Origin: Oceanococcus sp041624435
Lineage (GTDB): Bacteria > Pseudomonadota > Gammaproteobacteria > Nevskiales > Oceanococcaceae
Length of the DNA stretch: 64,000 bases
NCBI GenBank assembly: GCA_041624435.1
Contig: JBFJVB010000003.1
Coordinates: 1 to 64,000, forward strand
Direction: 5' to 3'
Part shown: in pieces, positions 34,808-43,655 of the stretch
Layout: every line of letters starts with the position of its first letter
Position numbering within the stretch: position 1 is the first letter of the stretch
Notes under the pieces: generated by a model
Databases searched by the model: none
Told to the model about the DNA's origin: nothing
Seen by the model: the letters and a program-made list of their open reading frames with translations, nothing else
Made by a program: the position numbers and the translations under genes

Positions 34808-37800
34808 CTACTTGAGATACGTGTGGGCGCCGAGCTGTTGCAACAGAAGTTCCGCAGCAGCGGCATCCTGGTCCGCTGCCTGACCGGCAAGACTGGCTCT
34901 GGCCGCCAGGGCGCGAGCCAGATCCAGCGGCAATTCCATGCCCTGCGCATGATCAATGGCCCGATCAAACCAGCTCCTGGCTTTCCTGTGGTTACCATCC
35001 AATTGCCAGTACAGGCCTTCCAGAGTCCAGGCGCGAGACTTGTGCATCGGTGCCGTGGCGGCATAGTTACGCAAGACCTGGCAGGCTTGCCGCGCCCGCC
35101 TGACGATAAATTCAGCTGATCGGGCTTGTGGATGGCGGGTTCTTTCCAGCACCAGCACTTCCACCATCGCGGCAACCCCGTCACCGATCCAGAAACCCAC
35201 CTGGGCACCTTCGTCCCGCGCCAGCTTCCAGGCGGCTTCCGCTGCCAGCAGCGCCGCATCACATTTTCCGGCTCGCCAGCGCGCCAGCGCGATCAGACCC
35301 AGACAGCGCAGCTTGTCCATATCCGGCATCCTTTCATCCGCGCAGGCGGCCTCAAGCGCGGCAACCAGATCCTCGATTTCTCCACCCCTGGCCAGGCGCA
35401 CGGTGAGTTCCGAGGCGTCTGGCCATGAGCGTTGGAAAGGGGATATCCCCCCGGCCGGGGCCGCGTCCCGGCACTCACGCAGTACCCGCAAGGCCTCATC
35501 AAAGTGCCCCCGCATGGAGGCGGTGGTGTGCACAGCACTTTTGCATTGCACCGCGCGCAGCACCGCACCTGCCGCTTCGAAGGCCTCCGCCCCCTTGGCT
35601 GCATACTCGCTCATGCGCGACCATTCACCACGATTGATCGCGTACAACTCGCAATTCAGATAGGCGCCCCCAATCGCTTCAAAGCTGTTGCTCTGCTCGG
35701 CGATTGCCAAAGCCCGGCGGGCATAGAAGCCACCCCAGCGGGGGTTCATGCTCGACAGCACGGCCGCTGCGCTGGCGAAGGCCCAGGCCATGGCAGACGG
35801 ACTTTGCGCGCGTTCGGCCAGGTTGAGGCCCGCGACAAAGTGATACGCCCAGCCCAGCATTTCAAGATTGAAAAATCTCGCCGGTGACAGATGGAGGCTG
35901 ATTTCCGCCGCGAACTCCAAGCTACGTCGCTGCTCGGCTTGCCTGTCCTTTCTGCGCAATTGCAATCCACCTCGCCTGGCGAACTGAATGATGACCTGCC
36001 AGAGGACACCGACCACCATCCCCAGTTTCCCTTTTGGGACCGGCCACGGCGTGCCGTCCAGCGCGCGTACATAATGATGAATGGATGTCTTTGTCTCGAA
36101 AAGCTCGGTATAGGCGTCACCGAGCATTTTCTGCCATTCGGACTCGCGGCGGCGTCCGATCTCGGCCTGCTCACGCTCTGCGACGGCATAGGCCCGATGG
36201 ATATGCTCAATGACTTCCCGGTTCGCATAACTGTGCAGCGCCACCGCAGCCGCAATGGCGTATTGTTCGATGGCGCGGGCGCTCTCCCCCGCCTGCTCCC
36301 AGTGATACGCCAGTTCCGCAGCATGGGTCGGCAGTTGCTCAGCGAAGGCGCGCTGCAGGTAGTCCGCTACCTTGCTGTGCGAAGCCCTGCGCTGGGCGAA
36401 AGGCAGCAGGCCATAAACCACATCCCGAATGATGGCATGGCGGAAGCTGAAAACCGGCTCAGGCTCGTAGGCCAGTTGAACCAGGAAGCCGCCGGCGACC
36501 GCAGCGGTGGCCAAGGCCATCACTTCGGTTTTATCGTGTGAGACCTGCTCCAGCAGCCGCAATGAAAAATCCCGGCCCAATACGCTGGCGGTCTTGATCA
36601 GGCCCTGCACCCGCACGCTCAGCCGATCCAGATTGCCCACGATGATGCCTTCCAGGGTGTCCGGCAGCGAGGTCAGGGTTTCCGTACTGAACGTTTTAGA
36701 GAGTCGGCACTGACCTTCCTTGACGACCAGCAAGGCCGCAGAACGCAAGGCATTGAGCAGCTCTTCGGCATAAAGCGCGTGCCCTGAGGTTCGCTCAATG
36801 ACAAAGCGCTCCAGTTCAGCCGGCACCGTTTCGACACCGAGTTTGATAGCAATGAAGTGGCTGACGTACTCCCGGGGAATGACGTCCAGCGCCAAGGTGT
36901 CGGCGCGATTCGCACGGAGCAATCTGGCGGTACGTGCTTCTGGCTCTTCCACTGGCCGCGATGCCAGGAGGATCAAAACCCGCGACTCCGTGCCTTCGGC
37001 AATCAGGCGATCGAGCAGATCGGCCGAGGCCTCATCGAACCAATGCAGGTCATCCAGGACGATCACCGTAGGCCGATCACCCAAGGCTGCCCGCGTCAAA
37101 TGCAAGAGCAAAGCTTGCAAGGCGCTGGCCCGTGCAGCGCCGGACATCTGCTGCGTCAACTCGGTCTCGGCAATCTCCAGAGGCAATACATCGTTGAGCA
37201 GCGGCCGCCAGGCTTGCAGGCGTTGGAAGCCTTGTAGATGGTCCTCAACGGTTGTCGCCAGCAGATCCGGGCCGCCGTGCTGGCCGTCGATAAGCAATTC
37301 GCTCAGCAAGCGCTGCCAGGGGAAATACGGGTTCCCGGCCTCCGCAGCGACACCGGCACAATGTACGCAACGAACCTCCGTGTCGCGGATGTGCTCGATC
37401 AGCGCCGACAACAGGCGCGACTTGCCGACCCCCGCCTCGCCACTCAAGATGGCGAGGCCACCGTGCCCCTGTTGCAGTCGATCAATTTTAGCCAGCAGGC
37501 ACTTCGTTTCCTCAATGCGGTCGGCAATGGCGCCGCCGAAGGAGCGCGTACTGGATTCGACAATCTGCCGCGGCACATAAGCCTGGATCTTGGCCTCCTT
37601 GCCTTTCAGCGAGAAGAAGCCAGCCGGCTCGAAACGAAACAGCCCGCGCCCTGCGTCGTAGCTCGCCTGATCGCAGAGCAGACCCTGGGCCCGTGCGGTC
37701 ATCAAACGGGCGGCGAGATTGACCGAATCTCCCACCATGGATACATGGCGACGCTCAGCGCCACCCGTGTCGACATAAAAAATTCGGCCACGCGTGATAC

Positions 37801-38818
37801 CAATCGACGAGGTAATGCCGATATCCGCCAGTTGTGATTCCAGATTCAAGCCGGCGCGTAAGGCATGCAAGGCATCGTGCTCCCGGCTCTTGTAGGGCAA
37901 ACCCAGGGCCGATAGCGCGGTGATGCCCTTCTCATCACACGACAGGCGTTCGAGCGATCCACCGTATTTGCGCAGACCAGACTGGAGCTTTTTGACCCCG
38001 CGATTCAGTGCTTCGGGAAAATCTGAAGCCGCAGAATCGAGGCCACCGAAGCGAATGAACAAGGTCGATACGTTTCTGAATTCGGCCAGGCGCTCCGCGG
38101 CCGCCGAGGCCTGATGCAAGCGCAGAGATTCGGGAAGAAATTTCGCAAAGCCCGCGTCGCCTGCCGCCGCTCGTGGCGCTGGCGATGCGGATAAGCAGCC
38201 CGGACTCGCCGTAACCGTGTCTACAACAAAGCAGCCTTCGATTGGTGTGTAACCCTGACAACGGCTGGCCATGGCGGTAACGATCTGGCCACTGCACAGG
38301 ACCTTACCTTCTTCCGCCCGATGATTCGCCCGAGAGGCCTCCTCTACGGCCGGGCCGGCCAACAGGACATGTTTCTGCTCCTCATCGCCCAGCACCAGGA
38401 CAGACAGCGCGCCGGCGCTAATGGAAATACGCTGCGCCAGAGCGGCGCCGATACGTTCGCCAATACGCTGCAACTCGCGCTGCATCTCCAATCCACAACG
38501 GGCCGCGGCCAGGCTCGCGCGCAGCAGGCTTTTTGCATCACTGTCCTGACACTGCCACAGCACAACCAGCGCATCGCCAATGAAGTCCACGATATCGCCG
38601 TCGTGACGCAGGACAACCCTGCTCATCCCATCGAAATAGGCGTCCAGAGCCTGGGCCAGCTGTTCCGCACCCTCCGCCCCTCGCTCCGCGTAGCGGTCGG
38701 TCAGACGCGTGAAGTCGACGATGTCGGTGAACATCACCGCACCATGCATCTCGTCCGGCTGACGATCATCGCCAAGCACGATTCCGGGCAGGTAGGGCGA
38801 AAAACTCTGGATAGACAC
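34808..38818 (-). CDS. Soluble-type adenylyl cyclase: C1-C2 cyclase domains, AAA ATPase, TPR-like tail
   Basis: A 1336-residue protein with tandem class III cyclase domains (C1 about 20-190, C2 about 245-420), a P-loop ATPase (Walker A GEAGVGKSRL near 460, Walker B TVIVLDDLHWFDEA near 580) and a long helical TPR-like tail from about 850. C1 has both metal Asp residues (MFTDIVDF, Asp32; VDFIGDALVVLW, Asp82) but lacks the Asn/Arg motif. C2 lacks the first Asp (LFIRFGGL) but has DEKGITALSALG (Lys near 296) and MVGDSVNLAARL (Asn and Arg near 366-370). This is the split arrangement of mammalian soluble adenylyl cyclase. Translation starts at a GTG with a weak site. Confidence 0.85.
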   Translation of the reverse strand: MSIQSFSPYLPGIVLGDDRQPDEMHGAVMFTDIVDFTRLTDRYAERGAEGAEQLAQALDAYFDGMSRVVLRHDGDIVDFIGDALVVLWQCQDSDAKSLLRASLAAARCGLEMQRELQRIGERIGAALAQRISISAGALSVLVLGDEEQKHVLLAGPAVEEASRANHRAEEGKVLCSGQIVTAMASRCQGYTPIEGCFVVDTVTASPGCLSASPAPRAAAGDAGFAKFLPESLRLHQASAAAERLAEFRNVSTLFIRFGGLDSAASDFPEALNRGVKKLQSGLRKYGGSLERLSCDEKGITALSALGLPYKSREHDALHALRAGLNLESQLADIGITSSIGITRGRIFYVDTGGAERRHVSMVGDSVNLAARLMTARAQGLLCDQASYDAGRGLFRFEPAGFFSLKGKEAKIQAYVPRQIVESSTRSFGGAIADRIEETKCLLAKIDRLQQGHGGLAILSGEAGVGKSRLLSALIEHIRDTEVRCVHCAGVAAEAGNPYFPWQRLLSELLIDGQHGGPDLLATTVEDHLQGFQRLQAWRPLLNDVLPLEIAETELTQQMSGAARASALQALLLHLTRAALGDRPTVIVLDDLHWFDEASADLLDRLIAEGTESRVLILLASRPVEEPEARTARLLRANRADTLALDVIPREYVSHFIAIKLGVETVPAELERFVIERTSGHALYAEELLNALRSAALLVVKEGQCRLSKTFSTETLTSLPDTLEGIIVGNLDRLSVRVQGLIKTASVLGRDFSLRLLEQVSHDKTEVMALATAAVAGGFLVQLAYEPEPVFSFRHAIIRDVVYGLLPFAQRRASHSKVADYLQRAFAEQLPTHAAELAYHWEQAGESARAIEQYAIAAAVALHSYANREVIEHIHRAYAVAEREQAEIGRRRESEWQKMLGDAYTELFETKTSIHHYVRALDGTPWPVPKGKLGMVVGVLWQVIIQFARRGGLQLRRKDRQAEQRRSLEFAAEISLHLSPARFFNLEMLGWAYHFVAGLNLAERAQSPSAMAWAFASAAAVLSSMNPRWGGFYARRALAIAEQSNSFEAIGGAYLNCELYAINRGEWSRMSEYAAKGAEAFEAAGAVLRAVQCKSAVHTTASMRGHFDEALRVLRECRDAAPAGGISPFQRSWPDASELTVRLARGGEIEDLVAALEAACADERMPDMDKLRCLGLIALARWRAGKCDAALLAAEAAWKLARDEGAQVGFWIGDGVAAMVEVLVLERTRHPQARSAEFIVRRARQACQVLRNYAATAPMHKSRAWTLEGLYWQLDGNHRKARSWFDRAIDHAQGMELPLDLARALAARASLAGQAADQDAAAAELLLQQLGAHTYLK

Positions 38819-39022
38819 GATTGAGCTCAGGGCAACAGCCGAATGCTTGAACTATAGGCCATAGCCTGGCGACTTAAAATCGGTTCCAGTGGTCTGGAGC
38901 AACGCGCCATCACCCCATTGGGGAGCTTGTTGCGCAGGACACAGCCTGGCTCAAGCCTCCTCGCATCCGCTCCCCCTCGGTTCGGGTCTCGACTCGGTGA
39001 ATTCCCGTTTTGAATCAGCTCA

Positions 39023-39913
39023 TCATGGGCAATGCCCGGTCAAGGCGCCATAGCGCCACAATCCAAGCTCCAGCGCCTTGGCCATGCACAAGGTTGCGCT
39101 GACGTTATCCACCCGCGCGGCGTGGAAATAGCCCAGTCGCCCCATAACCCGCGCCCCCGGAAGCGCCATCCGGCTCAGGTGCTTCAATCTGCGCAGCGAG
39201 GGCCCAACCTGCGCGGTGTAATCCTGGTACTCAATACCGTCGAATCCGGCTTCGACCAGGGCCTGGCGAAACTCTGCCAGAGTCAGCCGGGTTGGCGTGG
39301 ACATGCCCTGTATCCAGGGTTGGATATAGTCCATTTCCGCCGAGGACAGGCGCGGCGACTCGCGCAGAAAACAGTCCGCAATCATGACTTTTCCACGCGG
39401 CGCCAGGACGCGACGTAATTCGCCCAGGACATTGGCAATATTGTTCGCGTGGCAAAGACTTTCCAGCCCCCAGATGGCCGTGAACGCGTGGTCGGCGAAG
39501 GGCAATGCCGCGTAATCGGCCAGCAGCAGGCGAGTCTGCCCGCCTACGCCCAGGCTGTTCGCACGCACCTGGCCGATTGTCGCCTGGCGCGGCACCAGGG
39601 TTACTCCGGTGACGCGGCAGCCCTTGTTGAGGGCCAGCCAGGTTGCGCTTCCGCCATAGCCGCAACCGGCGTCCAGGACGTGATCCGAGGATTCGATACG
39701 GGCTGCGTCCGCCAACACCGCGTTCATGCGCAAGATCGCCCGGCGGTGAGTGCGTGCTTCGCGATCGAAATAACCAAAATGCAGGGCCATTTCCTTCCAC
39801 CCTGTCCACAAATTCCGGTAGTCCCAATCCGTCGCCTGGTAATACTCACGGATTCGCGAATTATGGCTGCGACGCAGCGTATTCTTCGTTTTCAAACGTG
39901 TCGCCTGCTGCAT
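39023..39913 (-). CDS. SAM methyltransferase (tocopherol-methyltransferase-like), copy 2
   Basis: A 296-residue paralogue of the methyltransferase at 24869-25723. Motif I is HVLDAGCGYGGSATWLALNK (near 78-97), followed by VTGVTLVPRQA, LLLADYAALPFADHAFTAIW and ESLCHANNIANVLGEL. Both copies share PSLRRLK and a C-terminal region ending LGLWRY/RGLWSY. The substrate is likely a lipophilic ring or isoprenoid by family, but this is not proven. The ATG at 39913 is chosen because GGGGGGGGGAAGC lies directly before it. That run of nine Gs sits in the ribosome-binding region and could vary in length. Confidence 0.85.
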   Translation of the reverse strand: MQQATRLKTKNTLRRSHNSRIREYYQATDWDYRNLWTGWKEMALHFGYFDREARTHRRAILRMNAVLADAARIESSDHVLDAGCGYGGSATWLALNKGCRVTGVTLVPRQATIGQVRANSLGVGGQTRLLLADYAALPFADHAFTAIWGLESLCHANNIANVLGELRRVLAPRGKVMIADCFLRESPRLSSAEMDYIQPWIQGMSTPTRLTLAEFRQALVEAGFDGIEYQDYTAQVGPSLRRLKHLSRMALPGARVMGRLGYFHAARVDNVSATLCMAKALELGLWRYGALTGHCP

Positions 39914-40279
39914 GCTTCCCCCCCCCTGAACTCTCAATGCATTGTTTCAGCGAACCCGGAGCCTGGTGGCTGTGTACAGAGCGAACCGTGATCGAATCTG
40001 GCGAACGAATAGCGGCAGGCTTCTGCAACCAAGCTGTGCATCCCGAAACTGGACTCGAAACAGGTCGCAAATCCCCTCAGCCGACCCACTTGTTCTTCCA
40101 GCCTGATGGTATGCAACTACTGGATTCGCGTCCACACGCGAGCCCGTATTTCTCCAAGGCCATGGGGGCCTCGGGGATTCCAACCCTGGCCACTTGTTTT
40201 AGCACAGCAAATGACCAGGGTTTTAAGGAACTTCCCCATGCCGACACAGGCCCATCGTGTCACTCACAGACGGGCTGGC
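39914..40279. other. Leader region of methyltransferase copy 2
   Basis: This 366 bp interval between gcvPB and methyltransferase copy 2 (both minus strand) holds a G9 tract (39918-39926) next to the start codon and a 15 bp hairpin at 40182-40222. No reading frame with coding character is present. Confidence 0.5.
40182..40222 (-). other. 15 bp RNA hairpin downstream of gcvPB
   Basis: Minus-strand RNA forms a 15 bp stem (AACCCTGG arm start) with an 11 nt loop. Two positions pair as G-U only on the minus strand and are C/A mismatches on the plus strand, so the structure favours minus-strand transcription. No U-tract follows, so it may be a 3'-end stabiliser or attenuator. Confidence 0.45.
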
Positions 40280-41740
40280 CTAGGACGCCGCAGTCCAGCG
40301 CAGATTCAACTGCCGCGCCGCCCGCACATCATCCAGGCGTCGCACCGGCTGGGTATAGGGCGCGCCCTTGACCTTGTCGATGTCGGCCTTGGCCTCGTCC
40401 CAGATCGCGATCATCGCCTCGACGAAGGCATCCAGGGTGGCTTGATCTTCCGACTCGGTGGGCTCGATCAGCAGGCACTCCGGCACCAGCAGGGGAAAAT
40501 ACACGGTGGGTGCGTGGTAGTTGTAGTCCAGCAGCCGCTTGGCCATGTCGGTGGCGGTGAATTCCAGCTCCTGCTTCTGCTTTTTCAGGGTGACGATGAA
40601 CTCATGGGTGGCCCGACGCCCCTCAAAAGCCAGATCAAAACCGGCCTGTTTCAGCCGCGCCATCAGGTAGTTGGCGTTCAGGGTGGCGTATTCGGCCACC
40701 CGGGTCATGCCGTCCGGCCCCAGCATCAGGGCATAGATATAGGCGCGCAGCAACACCCCGGCATTGCCCATGAAGGCCGACAGACGACCGATGGACTGGG
40801 GCAGGTCCCGCTCATCCAGCCAGCGGTACTGCGCGCCATCCTGGCCCACGATCGGCATCGGCATGAACGGCAGCAGACGCTGCGACACGCCCACCGCACC
40901 GGAACCCGGCCCACCACCGCCATGTGGGGTGGAAAAGGTCTTGTGCAGATTCATGTGAATCACATCGAAACCCATATCCCCCGGCCGCACCTTGCCGAGG
41001 ATCGCGTTGAGATTGGCGCCGTCGTAATACAGCAGGCCACCGGCGGCATGCACTTTTTTCGCGATCAGTTCGATCTTGCGCTCGAACACCCCCAGGGTGG
41101 ATGGGTTGGTCAGCATGATGCCGGCGGTCTTCGGCCCCAGGGCTGCCTCCAGCGCTTCCAGATCGACATCCCCATGCTTGTCGGTGGGGATTTCCCGCAC
41201 ACTGCAACCGCACTGGATCGCCGTTGCCGGATTGGTGCCGTGGGCCGCGTCCGGCACCAGGATTTCGGTGCGCTCGGTGTCACCGCGCGACAGATGATAG
41301 GCGCGGATCATCGCCACCCCGGCGAACTCGCCCTGGGCGCCGGCCATCGGCGTCAGCGACACGCCCTTCATGCCGGTCACCGACTTGAGAATCTCCTGCA
41401 GATCGTACATGCAGGCCAGATAGCCCTGGCTGTGATCCGGGGTGGCCAGCGGGTGGCGGGCGAGGAATTCCGGCAGCATCGCCAGGGTGTTACAGGCCCG
41501 CGGATTGTATTTCATCGTGCAGCTGCCCAGGGGGTAGAACTGCGTGTCGATGGAGAAATTCTTCTGCGACAGACGGGTGTAATGCCGTACCACCTGCATC
41601 TCCGACACTTCCGGCAAGCCGGGCACATCGCTGCGCAGAAACTCCGCCGGGATCGCCGTGGCCTCGGGGGCATTCACCGGGGCCTGGGCGGCGGCACGGC
41701 GGCCGGGTGAGGACAGTTCAAAAATCAGTGCTTCACTCAT
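40280..41740 (-). CDS. gcvPB: Glycine dehydrogenase (decarboxylating) subunit 2
   Basis: A 486-residue PLP subunit of the split glycine cleavage P-protein, which decarboxylates glycine and loads the aminomethyl group on H-protein. The PLP lysine lies in HMNLHKTFSTPHGGGGPGSG (near 264-283). Other landmarks are NFSIDTQFYPLGSCTMKYNP (near 61-80) and the glycine-binding AGAQGEFAGV. The length matches bacterial GcvPB (about 480-520). Its ATG lies immediately after the gcvPA stop. It is the last gene of the gcvT-gcvH-gcvPA-gcvPB operon. Confidence 0.97.
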   Translation of the reverse strand: MSEALIFELSSPGRRAAAQAPVNAPEATAIPAEFLRSDVPGLPEVSEMQVVRHYTRLSQKNFSIDTQFYPLGSCTMKYNPRACNTLAMLPEFLARHPLATPDHSQGYLACMYDLQEILKSVTGMKGVSLTPMAGAQGEFAGVAMIRAYHLSRGDTERTEILVPDAAHGTNPATAIQCGCSVREIPTDKHGDVDLEALEAALGPKTAGIMLTNPSTLGVFERKIELIAKKVHAAGGLLYYDGANLNAILGKVRPGDMGFDVIHMNLHKTFSTPHGGGGPGSGAVGVSQRLLPFMPMPIVGQDGAQYRWLDERDLPQSIGRLSAFMGNAGVLLRAYIYALMLGPDGMTRVAEYATLNANYLMARLKQAGFDLAFEGRRATHEFIVTLKKQKQELEFTATDMAKRLLDYNYHAPTVYFPLLVPECLLIEPTESEDQATLDAFVEAMIAIWDEAKADIDKVKGAPYTQPVRRLDDVRAARQLNLRWTAAS

Positions 41741-41741
41741 C

Positions 41742-43103
41742 TCAGGCTCCCAGCGCCGCTTTCAGTTCGTCTACATACCGCGCGATATCCGCATCCGACT
41801 TGGTTTCGGTCACACACAGCAACAGGGCTTCACCCAGCTCCGGGTAATCCCGCGACAGATCGAAGCCGGCCAGCACGTCGCGCTTGGACATCGCATCGAT
41901 CACGCCCGCGACCGGTCTGGGCAGACGCACCACCGCCTCGTGGAAACGCGCGCCGGCAAACACCAGTTCCACGCCGTCGATCTGGCAGATCGCATCCAGC
42001 AGCTGTTGCGTGTTCTGCCAGCAGCTCATCGCCACCCGCTTAAGCCCTTCGGCGCCCAGCAAAGCCATGTGGATGGTCGAGGCAGTGACCACCAGGCCCT
42101 GGTTGGTGCAGATATTGGAGGTGGCCTTGGCCCGGCGGATATGCTGCTCGCGCGCCTGCAGGGTCAGGGTGTATCCCTCCTTGCCCTCCAGATCGACGGT
42201 CTTGCCGACAATCCGCCCCGGCATTTGCCGTACATGCTGCTGCTTGCAGGTGAGAAAACCGTAGTAAGGCCCGCCCGAAGACAAGGGTGCGCCCAGCGGC
42301 TGACCCTCACCGCAGACGATGTCCGCACCCTGCGCGCCCCACTGGCCCGGTGCTTTGAGCAGCGCCAGCGCCAGCGGATTGACCACACCGATGACCAGCG
42401 CACCCTGATCATGGGCCCAGTCAGTCAGACCATCCACGGCTTCCAGCTGGCCGAAGAAATTCGGCTGCGGAATCACCAGCGCGGCAATCCCCTGCCCCGC
42501 ATGCGCGGCCAGGGCCTCGACCATCGTGGTGCCGGACTCGGCGCAATACGGCAGGGAAATGAACTCGAAACCCTGGGCATCGCAGATGGCCTTGGCCACC
42601 GCGCGATAATACGGATGCACATTGGCCGGCATCGCAATGCGATGCTGCTTGACCTTGCGGTTGGCCCGCGCCGCCATCAATACCGCTTCAGCCAGACCGG
42701 AGGCGCCGTCGTACAGGGACGCATTGGACACGTCCATGCCGGTCAGCTCGCACATCATGGTCTGGTATTCGTAGATCAGCTGCAGCGTGCCCTGGCTGGC
42801 TTCGGCCTGGTAGGGCGTATAGGCGGAATAGAACTCGCCACGGGTGGCGATCTGCCAGACCGCCGCCGGAATGTGATGCTCGTAGGCGCCGGCGCCGATG
42901 AAGCACAAGGGCTGACCATCCTGCTCGGCGCGCTCGTGCATCAGCCGCGAGACCTCCATCTCGCTGCGCCGCGCGGGGATATTGTCGAAAGACTCAACCT
43001 TCAGATTGGCCGGAATCTCATCAAACAGGTCCTCAATACTCTTGGCGCCGATGGTGGCCAGCATGGCGCTGACTTCGGAGTCGGTATGGGGAATGAAAGG
43101 CAT
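41742..43103 (-). CDS. gcvPA: Glycine dehydrogenase (decarboxylating) subunit 1
   Basis: A 453-residue partner of GcvPB. The N-terminus MPFIPHTDSEVSAMLATIGA and the block FIGAGAYEHHIPAAVWQIA (near 70-88) are hallmarks of GcvPA. YTPYQAEASQGTLQLIYEYQ and TGMDVSNASLYDGASGLAEA follow. It lacks the PLP lysine, which is on the B subunit. The active alpha2beta2 enzyme needs both. A 159 bp gap with two hairpins separates it from gcvH. Confidence 0.97.
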   Translation of the reverse strand: MPFIPHTDSEVSAMLATIGAKSIEDLFDEIPANLKVESFDNIPARRSEMEVSRLMHERAEQDGQPLCFIGAGAYEHHIPAAVWQIATRGEFYSAYTPYQAEASQGTLQLIYEYQTMMCELTGMDVSNASLYDGASGLAEAVLMAARANRKVKQHRIAMPANVHPYYRAVAKAICDAQGFEFISLPYCAESGTTMVEALAAHAGQGIAALVIPQPNFFGQLEAVDGLTDWAHDQGALVIGVVNPLALALLKAPGQWGAQGADIVCGEGQPLGAPLSSGGPYYGFLTCKQQHVRQMPGRIVGKTVDLEGKEGYTLTLQAREQHIRRAKATSNICTNQGLVVTASTIHMALLGAEGLKRVAMSCWQNTQQLLDAICQIDGVELVFAGARFHEAVVRLPRPVAGVIDAMSKRDVLAGFDLSRDYPELGEALLLCVTETKSDADIARYVDELKAALGA

Positions 43104-43183
43104 AGGGTTTACTCAGTCATTTCAACTAGAAAATGAGCCCGATGGATCGCGCCGCGCCAGCGCCTGTCGCCGCTGTCCTGGCC

Positions 43184-43238
43184 GCCGCTCGAAGCGGCGC
43201 AGAATCCTGACGCGCCCTGGACATGCCCTGGGCGCGTC
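43184..43238 (-). other. Two intercistronic hairpins between gcvH and gcvPA
   Basis: One perfect 9 bp stem (43209-43238; GACGCGCCC/GGGCGCGTC, 12 nt loop) and one 6 bp stem (43184-43198; GCCGCT/AGCGGC) lie in the 159 bp gap, an unusual length in a gcv operon. No U-tract follows. They could affect RNA stability or differential expression of gcvP. Confidence 0.5.
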
Positions 43239-43262
43239 GCGCGATGGGATCGACGATCCGGC

Positions 43263-43655
43263 TCAGGCTTCGGCTTGCAGGAATTCGCCATAGGCGGCCG
43301 CATCCAGCAGTCCGGCCAGATCCTGCGCATTATCCGGCTTCAGCTTCATGATCCAGCCGTCGCCATAGGGATCTTCGTTCAGCGTTTCCGGCGCATCGGC
43401 CAGAGCTTCATTGCCGGCCAGCACGGCGCCAGCCACCGGCGCATACACATCGGAGGCGGCCTTGACCGATTCCACCACGGCGCAAGCTTCACCTGCGCTC
43501 AGGGTGCGCCCGACTTCCGGGGCTTCGACATAGACCAGATCGCCCAGGGCTTCCTGGGCATGGTCGGAGATGCCGACAGTGACACTGCCATCGGCTTCAA
43601 GGCGGACCCACTCGTGGGACTTGGTGTATTTCAACTCGGTGGGAATCTGGCTCAT
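43263..43655 (-). CDS. gcvH: Glycine cleavage system H protein
   Basis: A 130-residue lipoyl carrier. It opens with PTELKYTKSHEWVRLEADGS and has the lipoylation site VVESVKAASDVYAPVAGAV (Lys near residue 65). It shuttles the aminomethyl intermediate between the P, T and L proteins. The gene overlaps gcvT by 4 bp (ATGA), so translation is coupled. L-protein (lpd) is not in the window and is presumably shared. Confidence 0.97.
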   Translation of the reverse strand: MSQIPTELKYTKSHEWVRLEADGSVTVGISDHAQEALGDLVYVEAPEVGRTLSAGEACAVVESVKAASDVYAPVAGAVLAGNEALADAPETLNEDPYGDGWIMKLKPDNAQDLAGLLDAAAYGEFLQAEA

